This document shows, piece after piece, positions 35,901 through 45,445 of a stretch of DNA of 64,000 nucleotides. Numbering within the stretch: position 1 is the stretch's first letter; the number at the start of each line of letters is the position of its first letter. The position numbers and the translations under genes are program-made. The stretch comes from Lysinibacillus mangiferihumi (GTDB lineage: Bacteria > Bacillota > Bacilli > Bacillales_A > Planococcaceae), in the NCBI RefSeq assembly GCF_003049665.1, contig NZ_PYWM01000024.1, forward strand, positions 1-64,000, written 5' to 3'. The notes beneath the pieces are model-generated. The model did no database searches and was not told the DNA's origin. It saw only the letters and a program-made list of their open reading frames with translations.

Positions 35901-36553
35901 CCTGATGGAATCACCAATTTTTCACCTGGATAAATTAAATTAGGGTCTTTGCTCTTTAAAGTAGATTTATTGAGATTATATAACTCAGTCCAATCAGCAA
36001 CTTTACCTGTATAACTTCTAGCTATTTTTGATAAACTATCATTTTTTTTCACAACATAGGTTTTTGCTAACGGTGTTGTAGGTCGCTTTTTTTGTTCAGT
36101 AGACGTTTTGGTTGCGTCATATACCTTGATGTCAAAGTCACGCCATTCAGTAAATTCAACAGTATATCGTATCATTCTCCCTCCACCACTATAATCAATT
36201 GAGAAATTATTAAGATATACCATTTCATTAATAGTGGTTTCTGATACAATTAAGCGCAATTTTTTATTGTATGGTTGGCGACTTTCTTGCCAATCTCTAA
36301 GCAATTCTTCAAACTCAAAGGGAGTTATATCAGAATACATAGGTATATCAAAGCCTTCATCTGGAATAAGACCAGAAAGAGGGTATTGATAAGCATTCCT
36401 TCCCTTTGGTCGTGGCTTGTCACCACTTACAATGGTATCGAAGCCTTTTTCAACAGTTGAACCAGATAAACTTAATTCATTTGGTGTCATAGGTAATGTG
36501 ATTTCTTTCTTATTTTGGTCATCTATAATTTTTACAAGGTATGATTCCATCAC
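35888..36553 (-). CDS. xkdP: LysM protein, XkdP-like baseplate hub connector
   Basis: 221 residues. The N-terminal part ends in a strand-rich domain (YTVEFTEWRDFDIKVYD) and the C-terminus is one LysM module (TYVVKKNDSLSKIARSYTG to YPGEKLVIPSGW). XkdP/gp53-like proteins link tail tube and baseplate. Order tape measure-XkdP-XkdQ is as in PBSX. Confidence 0.9.
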   Translation of the reverse strand: MMESYLVKIIDDQNKKEITLPMTPNELSLSGSTVEKGFDTIVSGDKPRPKGRNAYQYPLSGLIPDEGFDIPMYSDITPFEFEELLRDWQESRQPYNKKLRLIVSETTINEMVYLNNFSIDYSGGGRMIRYTVEFTEWRDFDIKVYDATKTSTEQKKRPTTPLAKTYVVKKNDSLSKIARSYTGKVADWTELYNLNKSTLKSKDPNLIYPGEKLVIPSGWLK

Positions 36554-36561
36554 GTCACCAC

Positions 36562-39498
36562 CTATCGTTTAGCCAGTGCAGCTACTATCTTTTCGTACAG
36601 TACAGGAATGATGGTATTTAATATTTCTTCTGCAGACATGTTGTTACCTTGTCCTACTGTGATGTCTCCTATGTTAAATGTTAGACTGTTTCCTCCACTA
36701 TTAAAGCTGTTAGATGCCGATTTCGCCACACTTTTAGATGTACTTCTATTTGATGTATTATCATCAAACATGCCTAATGCTTCGCCTGTCTGTTGCCACA
36801 ATGCTTTTGAGCGTGAAGAACCATCCCATGGAATCATTGCTTCTGGAACGCCAGCTTCAGCTACTAAACCAAGATGAGGTTTTGTAGCAATACCTCCTCT
36901 AGCATATGGAACAGGAGATCCATAAGGTGATTTATTAGAAGTTTTTGTAGGCCTTTTATTAGCTTTGTTACGACCTAATTGAAAACCACTCTTTATTTCT
37001 CCCCAAGTATTGGAAGCCCAAGATTGTACTTGGCTCCACTTGCTAGACCACCATTCAGCACTAAATAGCGTTGCGGCCGCATTGCTTTTCGCTTTTTCCC
37101 AAACATCTGAAAAACCAGCTGTTGTTTCTGAAGCCCAATTTTTCACACTGACCCACTTACCATTCCACCATTGACCATTAAATAGAGTTTCCGCCGCATT
37201 GTTTTTCGTCTTCTCCCATGCGTCTGAAAACCCATCTATTGTTTCAGATGTCCAATTTTTCACATTTCCCCATTTACTGTTCCACCATTCGCCACTAAAC
37301 AAAGTTGATTCTAACTTACCCCAAACAAATCCTGCTTGTTCACCCCACCAACCTGCGTTAAAAATAGTTCTTCCGGTAATTTCTTTTATGGATTGCCACT
37401 TACTAGACCACCATTCGCCATTAAATAAGGAGTCTTCAAAAAATTTATAAAACTCATCGCCACCAAGTCCACCGATGATCGATCCAATGATTCCACCACC
37501 GATTGTGCCAAGTGGACCAAGGAATGATCCAACAGCCGCTCCTGCTGCACCTCCTGCAGCTGCTCCAGCCCATCCTGCACCGATTTGAGGTAATGCTGAA
37601 AAATCAATACCGTCTTCACCAACTAGATTTAACAAAGATAATGCTCTTAGTGGTCCACCTAGTTTGCCTAGTAATTTCAAAGGACCGCCACCGCCACCAG
37701 GTGCTTGACTCATAAATCCAAGCTTACCGCTTCTGCGTTGTCTTTTATTTTCTTTTTTCTCAGCACGTGCCGCAGGTTTATTCTCCTTTTCTTCGGCACG
37801 AGCCATACGACGCTTAATTCTGCGTTGATTACTTTCTTCGAATTTTGCCTGCCTTTTAGCACCACGTTCATCTGATTTTTTTGACCAATCGTTGAACTTT
37901 TTACCTTGTCCAATTACGGCTTTTCCGCCTTTGTATATTGCTTTTCCTGGGTTATAAATAAGTTTTTTGCCTAGATATGCCGCTCCGGCTGTTGTAGCAA
38001 GCGCACCTAATGCTGACTTACCTGTTTCTAAACTAAAAACATCCTCTTCCATGTTCTTTAAAAGTTCTTTCCATGATGTAGTGAATAATTGTGCCCCACC
38101 TTGAATACCAAGCTTAATACCCTCAACAATACCGGAACCAATAGTCTTTCCAATCTCTATTGCCACTCCACTTCCTGTATCCTGCCACCATTCCATTAAC
38201 TTCGGTTTGATAGTTTGATTCATATAAGCACTTACATCACTGGAAATAAAGGATATTTTCCCTTTCAAGTCCAGATTCATAAAGTCGGGGTTTTCTAAGT
38301 AGCGTCTTTGAATATACCCAAATCCTTTTTCAAGTGTAGAAAATATCCCTTCCGATAAATCTTCTCCATGTCCCATCGCTACAGATTTCCAACGTGCCCA
38401 TTTTTCTTGATTATCTGCTAACCATTGGTTTATGGCATCAAGACGTGGTTTCATAGGCTCCAAAAAACCTGTACCGATTGAGCGCATAAACGAACCACGA
38501 TAACCTCTTAATGTAGCGAGTACACCCGCTGCTGTTTTAGATAATTTTTCTGCTCCGCCCTTGAATTCTTTTTCAAGTTTGTCGAGTAATTTTTCCCAAC
38601 CACCCATTTCATCCATGTCTTTTTTAGTTATTTTTAATCTAAAACCTTCTAGCATCGCGTTATTACCCACTTTGGAGCTAGCGATAGCTTGCATTGCATC
38701 TTCTACAGTTCGACCTGGCGTTAAAGCTGCCATGTCTGAAGCAATGCCAAGTAAACGTTTAGATTTAGCAATATCTTTATCTGATATAGAAACTGCTTGC
38801 GTGAGTGCGGGGAACAACTCTGGTGAACTAAATGGCGTATAATCCGCAAATTCACCCATCCATTTTGTAAGTTCCTTCGCTTGTTTAACATTTCCATCGA
38901 GCCAATGCTGCATTGACACTTCATATTGTTCCCATCTCATCGCCGCTCCGACTGTAGAATCACTTAAGTTTTTTATACCGACATAAGACAAACCAATTGT
39001 TATCAGAGTTGGAATAGACGTAACCATATTCTTGACACCGTGCAATATCCCAGTAGCACGATCAACAGCATAAACGGTAAGCCTAATAATTGGATCACGT
39101 CGGAAACCATCCCATGTACCATGCACACGATTAAGTACACGAGTTGCATTATCTTTGACTGCTACCTCAACAGTTGCTTTAGCACGTTGCAAAGCCTTCA
39201 TTTTGCTACCGAACGATTCAAATACTTTGATTGTGCGTTGAAACCGTTTTTCTGTTTGCTCTGCCGATTTCCCTACTTCTTGAACACCTTTAGATGCATC
39301 TTTAGCAGATTTAGCAACACCATCATGCGACTTATCAACCTTTTTAGAACTATTGGAAAGATCATCTTGTGCTTTGGCACTGTCTTTCGCTTTCTTTTTG
39401 ATTTCATCTAAAGATTTACTCGCTCTATCCAATTGTTGACTGTACTCGTCTATAGCTACAATTGGAATTTCCACACGGTATGCTTCCACCTTTTGCAT
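36562..39498 (-). CDS. xkdO: Tail tape measure protein (XkdO-like) with WW repeats
   Basis: 978 residues. N-terminal coiled coil, a hydrophobic stretch around 130-180, the tape-measure core with MRWEQYEVSMQHWLDG, an Ala/Gly-rich membrane-like region near 640-690, and five tandem repeats (about 700-850) built on LFxGEWWxSKWxxVKxW. The end (GRxSKALWQQTGEALGMFDDN) and GGIATKPHLGLVAEAG are typical for tape measures. Length sets the tail length. AAAAAGGAGG precedes the ATG and lies at the end of the frameshift product. Confidence 0.93.
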   Translation of the reverse strand: MQKVEAYRVEIPIVAIDEYSQQLDRASKSLDEIKKKAKDSAKAQDDLSNSSKKVDKSHDGVAKSAKDASKGVQEVGKSAEQTEKRFQRTIKVFESFGSKMKALQRAKATVEVAVKDNATRVLNRVHGTWDGFRRDPIIRLTVYAVDRATGILHGVKNMVTSIPTLITIGLSYVGIKNLSDSTVGAAMRWEQYEVSMQHWLDGNVKQAKELTKWMGEFADYTPFSSPELFPALTQAVSISDKDIAKSKRLLGIASDMAALTPGRTVEDAMQAIASSKVGNNAMLEGFRLKITKKDMDEMGGWEKLLDKLEKEFKGGAEKLSKTAAGVLATLRGYRGSFMRSIGTGFLEPMKPRLDAINQWLADNQEKWARWKSVAMGHGEDLSEGIFSTLEKGFGYIQRRYLENPDFMNLDLKGKISFISSDVSAYMNQTIKPKLMEWWQDTGSGVAIEIGKTIGSGIVEGIKLGIQGGAQLFTTSWKELLKNMEEDVFSLETGKSALGALATTAGAAYLGKKLIYNPGKAIYKGGKAVIGQGKKFNDWSKKSDERGAKRQAKFEESNQRRIKRRMARAEEKENKPAARAEKKENKRQRRSGKLGFMSQAPGGGGGPLKLLGKLGGPLRALSLLNLVGEDGIDFSALPQIGAGWAGAAAGGAAGAAVGSFLGPLGTIGGGIIGSIIGGLGGDEFYKFFEDSLFNGEWWSSKWQSIKEITGRTIFNAGWWGEQAGFVWGKLESTLFSGEWWNSKWGNVKNWTSETIDGFSDAWEKTKNNAAETLFNGQWWNGKWVSVKNWASETTAGFSDVWEKAKSNAAATLFSAEWWSSKWSQVQSWASNTWGEIKSGFQLGRNKANKRPTKTSNKSPYGSPVPYARGGIATKPHLGLVAEAGVPEAMIPWDGSSRSKALWQQTGEALGMFDDNTSNRSTSKSVAKSASNSFNSGGNSLTFNIGDITVGQGNNMSAEEILNTIIPVLYEKIVAALAKR

Positions 39499-39519
39499 TC
39501 AATTGCCCTCCTTTTTGGA

Positions 39520-40223
39520 TTATTTGCCACCGAATATTTTGGAAATCATCTTTATACGGTCAGCATCAGAATTACGGTCTTCTTTAACAGCTTGGATAAT
39601 ACTTTGATAACAAAAATTCCGGACGGTATCACTCTTTGAGAGGATTTCGTCCGGAGTTCGTCCAGTTCTTGTAAATATTTCGTGCAGGAGAGTTAATTCG
39701 CCCCCTGCGTTTATTAGTTTTTTAGTGTTTCACCTAGTTTTAAATCATTGTCTCGACCTGAAATGCGTTCGATATAGCTTGCAATTTCCTCAATTTCCCC
39801 TGCTTTAAGAACTTTAATCACAGTTTGATAGCCAATTGTTCCAAAGCGTTTTTTCACTTCTGGGCTACTCCAAAATTCTTTCTTATGCTCCGATGTAGTA
39901 GCTTCGAAAATAATCATTGCCAAGAAGTTTTCTGTCTTGAAATCTACCATTTTCCGCAAGCCCTTTTTCTCTTCGAAAACTTGGTTCATTTTTTCAAGTC
40001 TATCAAACTCTTTAATAGGTAATGGTACTACATCAAAAGTAAAGAAATCTGTTCCATTTCGGCTTACAGTAATCGGATAGATTTTACTTTCTACGTCTTT
40101 GGAGGCAGCGAATAGCCCATCTAGACCTCCAATATTATTTTCCTTCTTAATTTCATCAATTAAGCCTTCTTCATATTGTAAAACCTCTTGGCGTTCTTGT
40201 TCTGTCATTGATACTTCTTTCAT
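39520..40223 (-). CDS. Tail assembly chaperone, long form made by -1 frameshift
   Basis: The zero-frame product stops at 39714. A -1 shift at A AAA AAC (39717-39723) continues as LINAGGELTLLHEIFTRTG and on to GGK with stop at 39520, about 65 extra residues. This is the G/GT arrangement used by nearly all long-tailed phages, with the short and long forms both needed to load the tape measure. The heptamer and the open extension are seen; frameshift use is inferred from the family. Confidence 0.85.
39714..40223 (-). CDS. xkdN: Tail assembly chaperone, short form (XkdN-like)
   Basis: 169 residues, acidic, with the FDVVPLPIKEFDRLEKMNQVF segment split here as strand and helix. Located between tail tube and tape measure as XkdN in PBSX. 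It coats the tape measure before tail tube assembly. It ends LGETLKN directly on the slippery site. Confidence 0.88.
   Translation of the reverse strand: MKEVSMTEQERQEVLQYEEGLIDEIKKENNIGGLDGLFAASKDVESKIYPITVSRNGTDFFTFDVVPLPIKEFDRLEKMNQVFEEKKGLRKMVDFKTENFLAMIIFEATTSEHKKEFWSSPEVKKRFGTIGYQTVIKVLKAGEIEEIASYIERISGRDNDLKLGETLKN
39717..39723 (-). other. Slippery heptamer A AAA AAC
   Basis: Read on the minus strand in the chaperone frame as CTA AAA AAC TAA. It is one of the most efficient bacterial -1 slip sequences and the stop codon follows immediately. The -1 frame is open for 65 codons beyond. Confidence 0.85.
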
Positions 40224-40274
40224 TGCTATTCCTCCCTAAAAAATAAAGAGGTTTCCCTCTCTTTGGTCGCTTTA

Positions 40275-40730
40275 CTATGCTGTGTGTCCATAAAGTACGC
40301 CTGTGAACGTCAAACTATCACGTCTTCCTGGGTGCTTCAAGCCGCTAAGGATTTGAGCAACACGTCCGTCATTTACGACTGCTTCTGTAAATTCTACAAA
40401 TGCTGTATACCCCGTGGTAATACCCATTACAAGAGCTTGACCAGCGGGCTGAAAATCATCTGTATTAAAACTGATGCGTAGCTTCCACTCTTCAACTGAT
40501 AACAACGGGTTCCCTTCTTGGTCAAACAGCATCCCGTCCATCCCTGTCAAAATATGACGTGGATCATCTGGATTACCGCTACCCGATTTTAATTCTTCTT
40601 GTAAGCGTGGTGGTAAGTTCACTCGGAATGAAAATGATCTTTTTAATATCTGTCCAGAAGTAACGGATGCAATATCCAAGTCACCTTCTGGCATACAACC
40701 TTCCATTACATAACGACCATTACTAGCCAT
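40275..40730 (-). CDS. xkdM: Tail tube protein (XkdM-like)
   Basis: 151 residues in the XkdM/gp19-like family: MASNGRYVMEGCMPEGDL, then the ITGYTAFVEFTEAVVNDGRVAQ beta/helix pattern. It polymerises inside the sheath. It follows the sheath gene directly. Confidence 0.88.
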   Translation of the reverse strand: MASNGRYVMEGCMPEGDLDIASVTSGQILKRSFSFRVNLPPRLQEELKSGSGNPDDPRHILTGMDGMLFDQEGNPLLSVEEWKLRISFNTDDFQPAGQALVMGITTGYTAFVEFTEAVVNDGRVAQILSGLKHPGRRDSLTFTGVLYGHTA

Positions 40731-40745
40731 TAACTATTGCCCCCT

Positions 40746-42143
40746 TTAATATTTAAATTCTGCAGTATTGTAGACTTTTTCGAGTGAATCAAGGTCAACG
40801 ATGTCCTTGAACACAAACCAAGCCGAATCACCTTTTGCTGGACGTTCAGGGTCAACAATCATCTTACCGCTCGATAGTGCACCATCACGAATCATTTGCT
40901 GAATCGTAGAATCACCCAGTTGACAGATAAAAGCTCTTGTATCTTCCGAATTATCCACCCCAGGCCGAATCGTTTTATCTATTTTGTGCAGTATTTCCTC
41001 AATCAAATAGAAACGAGTTTTCACACGGCGGATTTTTTTCCAACCAGCATCTTCATCCTCCGATAATGATACTAGCGTATTGATACCTCGTTCAATTTGA
41101 ACGAAGCCTTGTGGATTGTATGAGAGTGTCATTAAACCATTTTCATTAGCTTCGCCATATTCTGCATTGGTTGGTTCTCCAATCAGTTCAACTGATCCAT
41201 CAATAATTCCAAAGGTTGCGCCAGTTTTGTATGATGTGGAAGTAACCATACCAGCGATACGTGCGGCAATTAATGGACCTTTTAGGTCTACTTCTGCCGT
41301 TTTCGCACCGTTTCCAATAAGATGGGTTAGAAAACTATTATAAGTTTTCGCTTCTGCAATACTCGCCTCAACCGATGCTTCTGGGTCTTCTGTTGCTAAG
41401 AACAACAACGAACGCCCTCCCTCTTCTAATCTACGACGAATGAATGAATTAGCAGCTGCTTTAATACCCTTATCCGTTGTATCTAGGAATAATGCATCCC
41501 AAAAACGTTTGTTGATAGTTTCGAAATTCGAAACGTAGTTTTCTGCCGTTGTTGTAGGATTTTTGCCACCCGTAACATTAGCTGTAATGCCAATTGGAAT
41601 AGTAGTCGTATCACCACTTACAAACTTTAAGTATTTACTTTTTGCAATTGATTCTTTCAATGCTTCTACTTCATTTGCTGACGTCTCCACTGTATGACTT
41701 TCTAGTCTGTGGCCATCTTCCATGATGATAAAATCTTTTGATTTACCGTCAATAGATTCACGTGTGATGACTGTATACTCTCTATCTGTTTCATACAACG
41801 TTTGGAATACGAGTGTCTTAGTGTCTTCTTCTGCTTTAATTGTGATTGTCCCTTTCGCTCCGCCATTTCCAACACGCAACACCCAAACATATGTCGCTCC
41901 ACCTAAAAATGCTTGACGTATAGCTTCAGCTCCTACACCTGTACCGACAACCTCTTTTAAATTGTCCATTTGCGAGCGTTCAACGCGAAATGGCTTATTT
42001 AACTCTCCCCAATTGAGCTGGGTAACTGTTGCACAAACACCTAGTTGCACTGCACGTGGTTCTGAGCCCCCTGCATTAATCCAACGGACAAATATACCCG
42101 GTCTTGGCTTGTTTTCTCCTAAACGCCATAGTAAACCAATCAT
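40746..42143 (-). CDS. xkdK: Contractile tail sheath protein (XkdK-like)
   Basis: 465 residues. Typical myoviral sheath: N-terminal KPRPGIFVRWINAG, central domain, C-terminal strands with IERGINTLVSLSEDEDAGW and the VKTRFYLIEEILHKID helix. It proves the phage is a contractile-tailed myovirus. The start overlaps the small protein gene before it by 4 bases. Confidence 0.94.
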   Translation of the reverse strand: MIGLLWRLGENKPRPGIFVRWINAGGSEPRAVQLGVCATVTQLNWGELNKPFRVERSQMDNLKEVVGTGVGAEAIRQAFLGGATYVWVLRVGNGGAKGTITIKAEEDTKTLVFQTLYETDREYTVITRESIDGKSKDFIIMEDGHRLESHTVETSANEVEALKESIAKSKYLKFVSGDTTTIPIGITANVTGGKNPTTTAENYVSNFETINKRFWDALFLDTTDKGIKAAANSFIRRRLEEGGRSLLFLATEDPEASVEASIAEAKTYNSFLTHLIGNGAKTAEVDLKGPLIAARIAGMVTSTSYKTGATFGIIDGSVELIGEPTNAEYGEANENGLMTLSYNPQGFVQIERGINTLVSLSEDEDAGWKKIRRVKTRFYLIEEILHKIDKTIRPGVDNSEDTRAFICQLGDSTIQQMIRDGALSSGKMIVDPERPAKGDSAWFVFKDIVDLDSLEKVYNTAEFKY

Positions 42144-42355
42144 TTTTGCTCCACCTTCCTTTCTTTAAATTCATTAATAGCTTTTAAAACTTGGCTTCTC
42201 GAATATTTTTTATCCTTCATTTCAGCCATTGCGCCTATAAGCACATACTGACTTACTCCGAAAGCAGACGGCTGTTGCATGATTTCTTCACGCGGGAACA
42301 TCGATTCTTCCTTTAGTGGTGTTGATTTTTTCGATTCAACTTTACTTCCCGTCAT
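42140..42355 (-). CDS. Small prophage protein before the sheath (XkdJ position)
   Basis: 71 residues with a disordered start and a helical end (SRSQVLKAINEFKERKVEQ). It overlaps genes on both sides by 4 and 14 bases, showing tight coupling. I see no domain; probably a tail accessory. Confidence 0.65.
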   Translation of the reverse strand: MTGSKVESKKSTPLKEESMFPREEIMQQPSAFGVSQYVLIGAMAEMKDKKYSRSQVLKAINEFKERKVEQK

Positions 42356-43196
42356 AATGCCATTCTCCTTTCACTTTCCCATCACTTACATAAGCATTTT
42401 TAAGCATTGGATATTGTTTAATATCAAGGACACCATATCGGACATTCAACATTATTTGTCCCTCTGCAAAAGGGTTATAGCCATCATTAGAAGAAACATC
42501 TCTAAATAACATTACAGACCCGTCAGACAATTCTGTATGACCTCCTGCCATTAGTTTACGAACAATTATTTCTGTTGCTTGTTGACGCACTTCTAACGAT
42601 GGGCTAATAATATGACCTCGCAATTGTGCATTAATAAAACCTCCCCAACGTCTCGACTCAACGTTTAACACTTGTGCTTGTCGCCAATAAACTGCTGGTT
42701 TAGCATCGGACGGTAACCACTCTTTTGGATTAGTTTGATAGTCAAAATGTCTGTTCGTCCATTTGACCATACCGTCAATTGGGTCTGGATTTATTTCTGA
42801 ATGGGTACGCCAATTAAGTGCCACAACACTAAAATTCATAGACTTTGTATAAGCATCCCAATCTTCAATAATCATGTCCTCTGTGCCTGTACCTGTATAT
42901 TGCAAATAGTAAGGTACTTGATCCACAACAATGATTGCGTAATTGATGGCTTGTAAAATTTCCTTTATCAGATTATCCAAATCGGTCAATGACGCACGTT
43001 CGACATATGGCCATACTTCAAATGTTGTATTTTTATGGTCAAACGAATTTGATTCATTACTGATTCCTTCACGGACAACTAAAAAAGGCTTCGGAATATT
43101 ATTATCCGCAGCCCCTGGTTCCCACACTTCACCATTAACACTTACTACACATTGAACTAATAGATCACGTATTACATCACGTATTGTCTTAATCAT
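42342..43196 (-). CDS. Tail completion/terminator-like protein
   Basis: 284 residues from the ATG at 43196, which overlaps the TGA of the gene before (ATGA). The first half resembles tail terminators (helix-strand pattern, VREGISNESNSFDHKNTTFEV); the second half (from DYQTNPKEWLPSD) looks like another structural domain. Position between gp10-like protein and the sheath suggests head-tail joining. Confidence 0.65.
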   Translation of the reverse strand: MIKTIRDVIRDLLVQCVVSVNGEVWEPGAADNNIPKPFLVVREGISNESNSFDHKNTTFEVWPYVERASLTDLDNLIKEILQAINYAIIVVDQVPYYLQYTGTGTEDMIIEDWDAYTKSMNFSVVALNWRTHSEINPDPIDGMVKWTNRHFDYQTNPKEWLPSDAKPAVYWRQAQVLNVESRRWGGFINAQLRGHIISPSLEVRQQATEIIVRKLMAGGHTELSDGSVMLFRDVSSNDGYNPFAEGQIMLNVRYGVLDIKQYPMLKNAYVSDGKVKGEWHYDGK

Positions 43197-43615
43197 GGCG
43201 ACCAATACTCCTTTATAGCTTGCTCAACTTTATCCTTCTTCGCTTCTACCGCATTCATAAGGACCGGATTCTTTTTGATTCCCTTAACGCTTTTTGCGAA
43301 TATGTCATTACCGTTCATCTTAAAGTGCAAAGCTTGTGCCTTAACTGGCACGATTGGACTTTTTTTCGGTCCATAAATACCTGTACCTGTTTCATGATAA
43401 GCTCCAACCTTTGAACCATGTGCTACGTAAATCACAAATTCGTTACCTACACCATCCACGCCACCGTGAATAGCTCTTCTTGTGTTTCCTGTTCGGTCAG
43501 TCCATGATGCCTTTGCTTTAGCTTCTGAAACTATATCATTTGCGATAGCTTGACCAAGTGTGTGCATACCTGCTTGTTTTCGTTTAATCTCGTCCCGTAT
43601 ACGTTCAAGTGACAT
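43193..43615 (-). CDS. HK97 gp10-like head-tail protein
   Basis: 140 residues with the gp10-like pattern: AKAKASWTDRTGNTRRAIHGG and GAYHETGTGIYGPKKSP. These proteins connect the capsid neck to the tail. It follows the head closure gene by a 1-base overlap. Confidence 0.85.
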   Translation of the reverse strand: MSLERIRDEIKRKQAGMHTLGQAIANDIVSEAKAKASWTDRTGNTRRAIHGGVDGVGNEFVIYVAHGSKVGAYHETGTGIYGPKKSPIVPVKAQALHFKMNGNDIFAKSVKGIKKNPVLMNAVEAKKDKVEQAIKEYWSP

Positions 43616-43995
43616 TAAATCACCCTCTCTATCAAGACCTGTTTTCCAACTTTACAACCATGAATAGATTTATTATTTACTAGTTTCACTTCATATTTTT
43701 GACCATCATGATAAAATGTATCTTTTAGTTCTGTACTTGCTTGAATATCAGCATCCCAAGAAGCTAATAAACGATAATAACGGTCAATCTGGCGTTCTCC
43801 AATTGTTTCTACCATTCTATTTTCAGAACCACCCACAGCGTAAATACGTACTATTTGGGGCTCTAGTGTTTCGTTAATGTTAACGATTTTTCCGTTTTCT
43901 CGAATTTGACCTTTGCGCTGTATGATGATGCTAGACGGATTTTGCATAATGTTCCATGCCGTGTGACTACGACGCATTGTTACTATAGGATTCAT
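43615..43995 (-). CDS. Head closure (head-tail adaptor) protein
   Basis: 126 residues, beta-rich barrel-like (IIIQRKGQIRENGKIVNINE, YEVKLVNNKSIHGCKVG). The position after the connector and before the gp10-like gene is that of head closure proteins such as SPP1 gp16. Assignment is by position and fold-like pattern. Confidence 0.7.
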   Translation of the reverse strand: MNPIVTMRRSHTAWNIMQNPSSIIIQRKGQIRENGKIVNINETLEPQIVRIYAVGGSENRMVETIGERQIDRYYRLLASWDADIQASTELKDTFYHDGQKYEVKLVNNKSIHGCKVGKQVLIERVI

Positions 43996-44363
43996 AAAAT
44001 CTTTGGCGCCTTAAAAGAAAGCACAAAAGAGCCGCCATCATAGCCGCCCTCGCATTCATTTTCAAATTGTTCCGCTAGCTCTAACATCTGATTACGCATA
44101 TTGACGTAATAACTGTACAAATCATTTAGCGCTGTCATTTCGTATTTTTCGTCACCATCTGAGTACGATTTTACGCCCCCCATATCCTTTTGAATACGAG
44201 TAGCCTTAAGCATCCAAATGTGTGCAGCCATTCGGTAAATATTTGGAAACGATCGATACATTTTGAAATATTGCTCATCTGTAAACATTAAGGCTTCGCA
44301 TTCTGTATCATCCACTAAGAGCCGTAACTCATCAATGTCTAGTTGTTGTTTCTCACAACTCAC
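43992..44363 (-). CDS. Head-tail connector (adaptor) protein
   Basis: 123 residues, mostly helical (FTDEQYFKMYRSFPNIYRMA; YEMTALNDLYSYYVNMRNQM), as in the gp15/YqbG adaptor family that sits under the portal. It lies right after the capsid gene. Confidence 0.72.
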   Translation of the reverse strand: MSCEKQQLDIDELRLLVDDTECEALMFTDEQYFKMYRSFPNIYRMAAHIWMLKATRIQKDMGGVKSYSDGDEKYEMTALNDLYSYYVNMRNQMLELAEQFENECEGGYDGGSFVLSFKAPKIL

Positions 44364-44380
44364 ATTTACCGCCCCTTTCT

Positions 44381-45442
44381 TTAATCACGACCAGGTAAAA
44401 TGATTTTTTGAACGTTTTCTTCAATAGCTGCGAATACACCGCGGAATGTATAACCAACCATTGTGTCTTCAATTAATCGTGTAATATCACCACCGCCAAA
44501 TTCTATGCGTAATGGCACTTTGACAAGTTCTTTGAATCCACGCTTCGGACGAATTAAAAATGCTTCACCTGGTTTAACACCGTCAAATGTATATTCCGTA
44601 TCACCGACTGTTTCTGTATCGCCATCATAATAAATGATTGTGTCGATACCAGAAATGGCGCGATAGTTGGTTGCCATGATAGTAGCACCTTGTAAAGCTT
44701 CTTCAATTCGAAATTGGTCTGTTGAGTTAGCCAGCAGGATATTAGCGGGGCGTTTAGCTGTGCGTGCATCAACTATTGCTTGCTTTAACGTTTCGCGCAT
44801 TGAAAGGTAGAGGTTAGCTGTACCAACCGTACCATTCGAACCGTCAGATTTGATGTACTTAGGCTTGGTAGTATGCGTGTCTTTGTATTTAAACTGTGCA
44901 ATTGGCGCTAAATGAAGGTGGTTAAGTAAGATGTTGTGTGCTCGTCCAAACGCACGATTAAAAATGTCAATTAGATACACTTCATTAAACAATTCTGTTT
45001 CCTTTGTCCATTGGAAACCTCCTGTGTATCCTATTAAGCGTGCAACTGGTCCTTCTTCCGCGTTCAATGCACCGAACTTAACTTCTTCACCTTCCAAATG
45101 CTCTAAAAATACTATACTCCCATAATTAGCCCACTTCGCTTCTAGCAGACGTGGAAAATTCGGATTTGTCATAGTGTCATAGATAGGATTGTAAAGGAGA
45201 GGCACTTCTTCACGGCCTAACTCCACGTCAAGGACTGTCTTTTGCGCAAGTGTACGCTTGATGTCAGTTGAAATAATCATCTCACCCGATAGATTATCAA
45301 GTTGGATATGGTCAGCTTGTCCTCCCTCTACCGTACGTTTAATTGTTTCTGTTTTTCCATTAAATACATATGGGATGTTACGTGTTTCACTTCGTTGTCG
45401 GCTTGCTTGTAGCATTGAGCCTTTTGAAATAACATTTACCAT
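44381..45442 (-). CDS. Major capsid protein (HK97-like fold)
   Basis: 353 residues. Patterns that fit an HK97-like capsid: N-terminal arm of about 60 residues, the E-loop region, a long spine helix (ETLKQAIVDARTAKRPANIL) and C-terminal DDFxxR-like RIEFGGGDITRLIEDTMVGY. An LSGEM motif lies at residues 51-55, matching the proposed prohead protease sites, so the mature protein may begin at Met55. Location after scaffold and decoration genes supports the call. Confidence 0.82.
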   Translation of the reverse strand: MVNVISKGSMLQASRQRSETRNIPYVFNGKTETIKRTVEGGQADHIQLDNLSGEMIISTDIKRTLAQKTVLDVELGREEVPLLYNPIYDTMTNPNFPRLLEAKWANYGSIVFLEHLEGEEVKFGALNAEEGPVARLIGYTGGFQWTKETELFNEVYLIDIFNRAFGRAHNILLNHLHLAPIAQFKYKDTHTTKPKYIKSDGSNGTVGTANLYLSMRETLKQAIVDARTAKRPANILLANSTDQFRIEEALQGATIMATNYRAISGIDTIIYYDGDTETVGDTEYTFDGVKPGEAFLIRPKRGFKELVKVPLRIEFGGGDITRLIEDTMVGYTFRGVFAAIEENVQKIILPGRD

Positions 45443-45445
45443 GTA

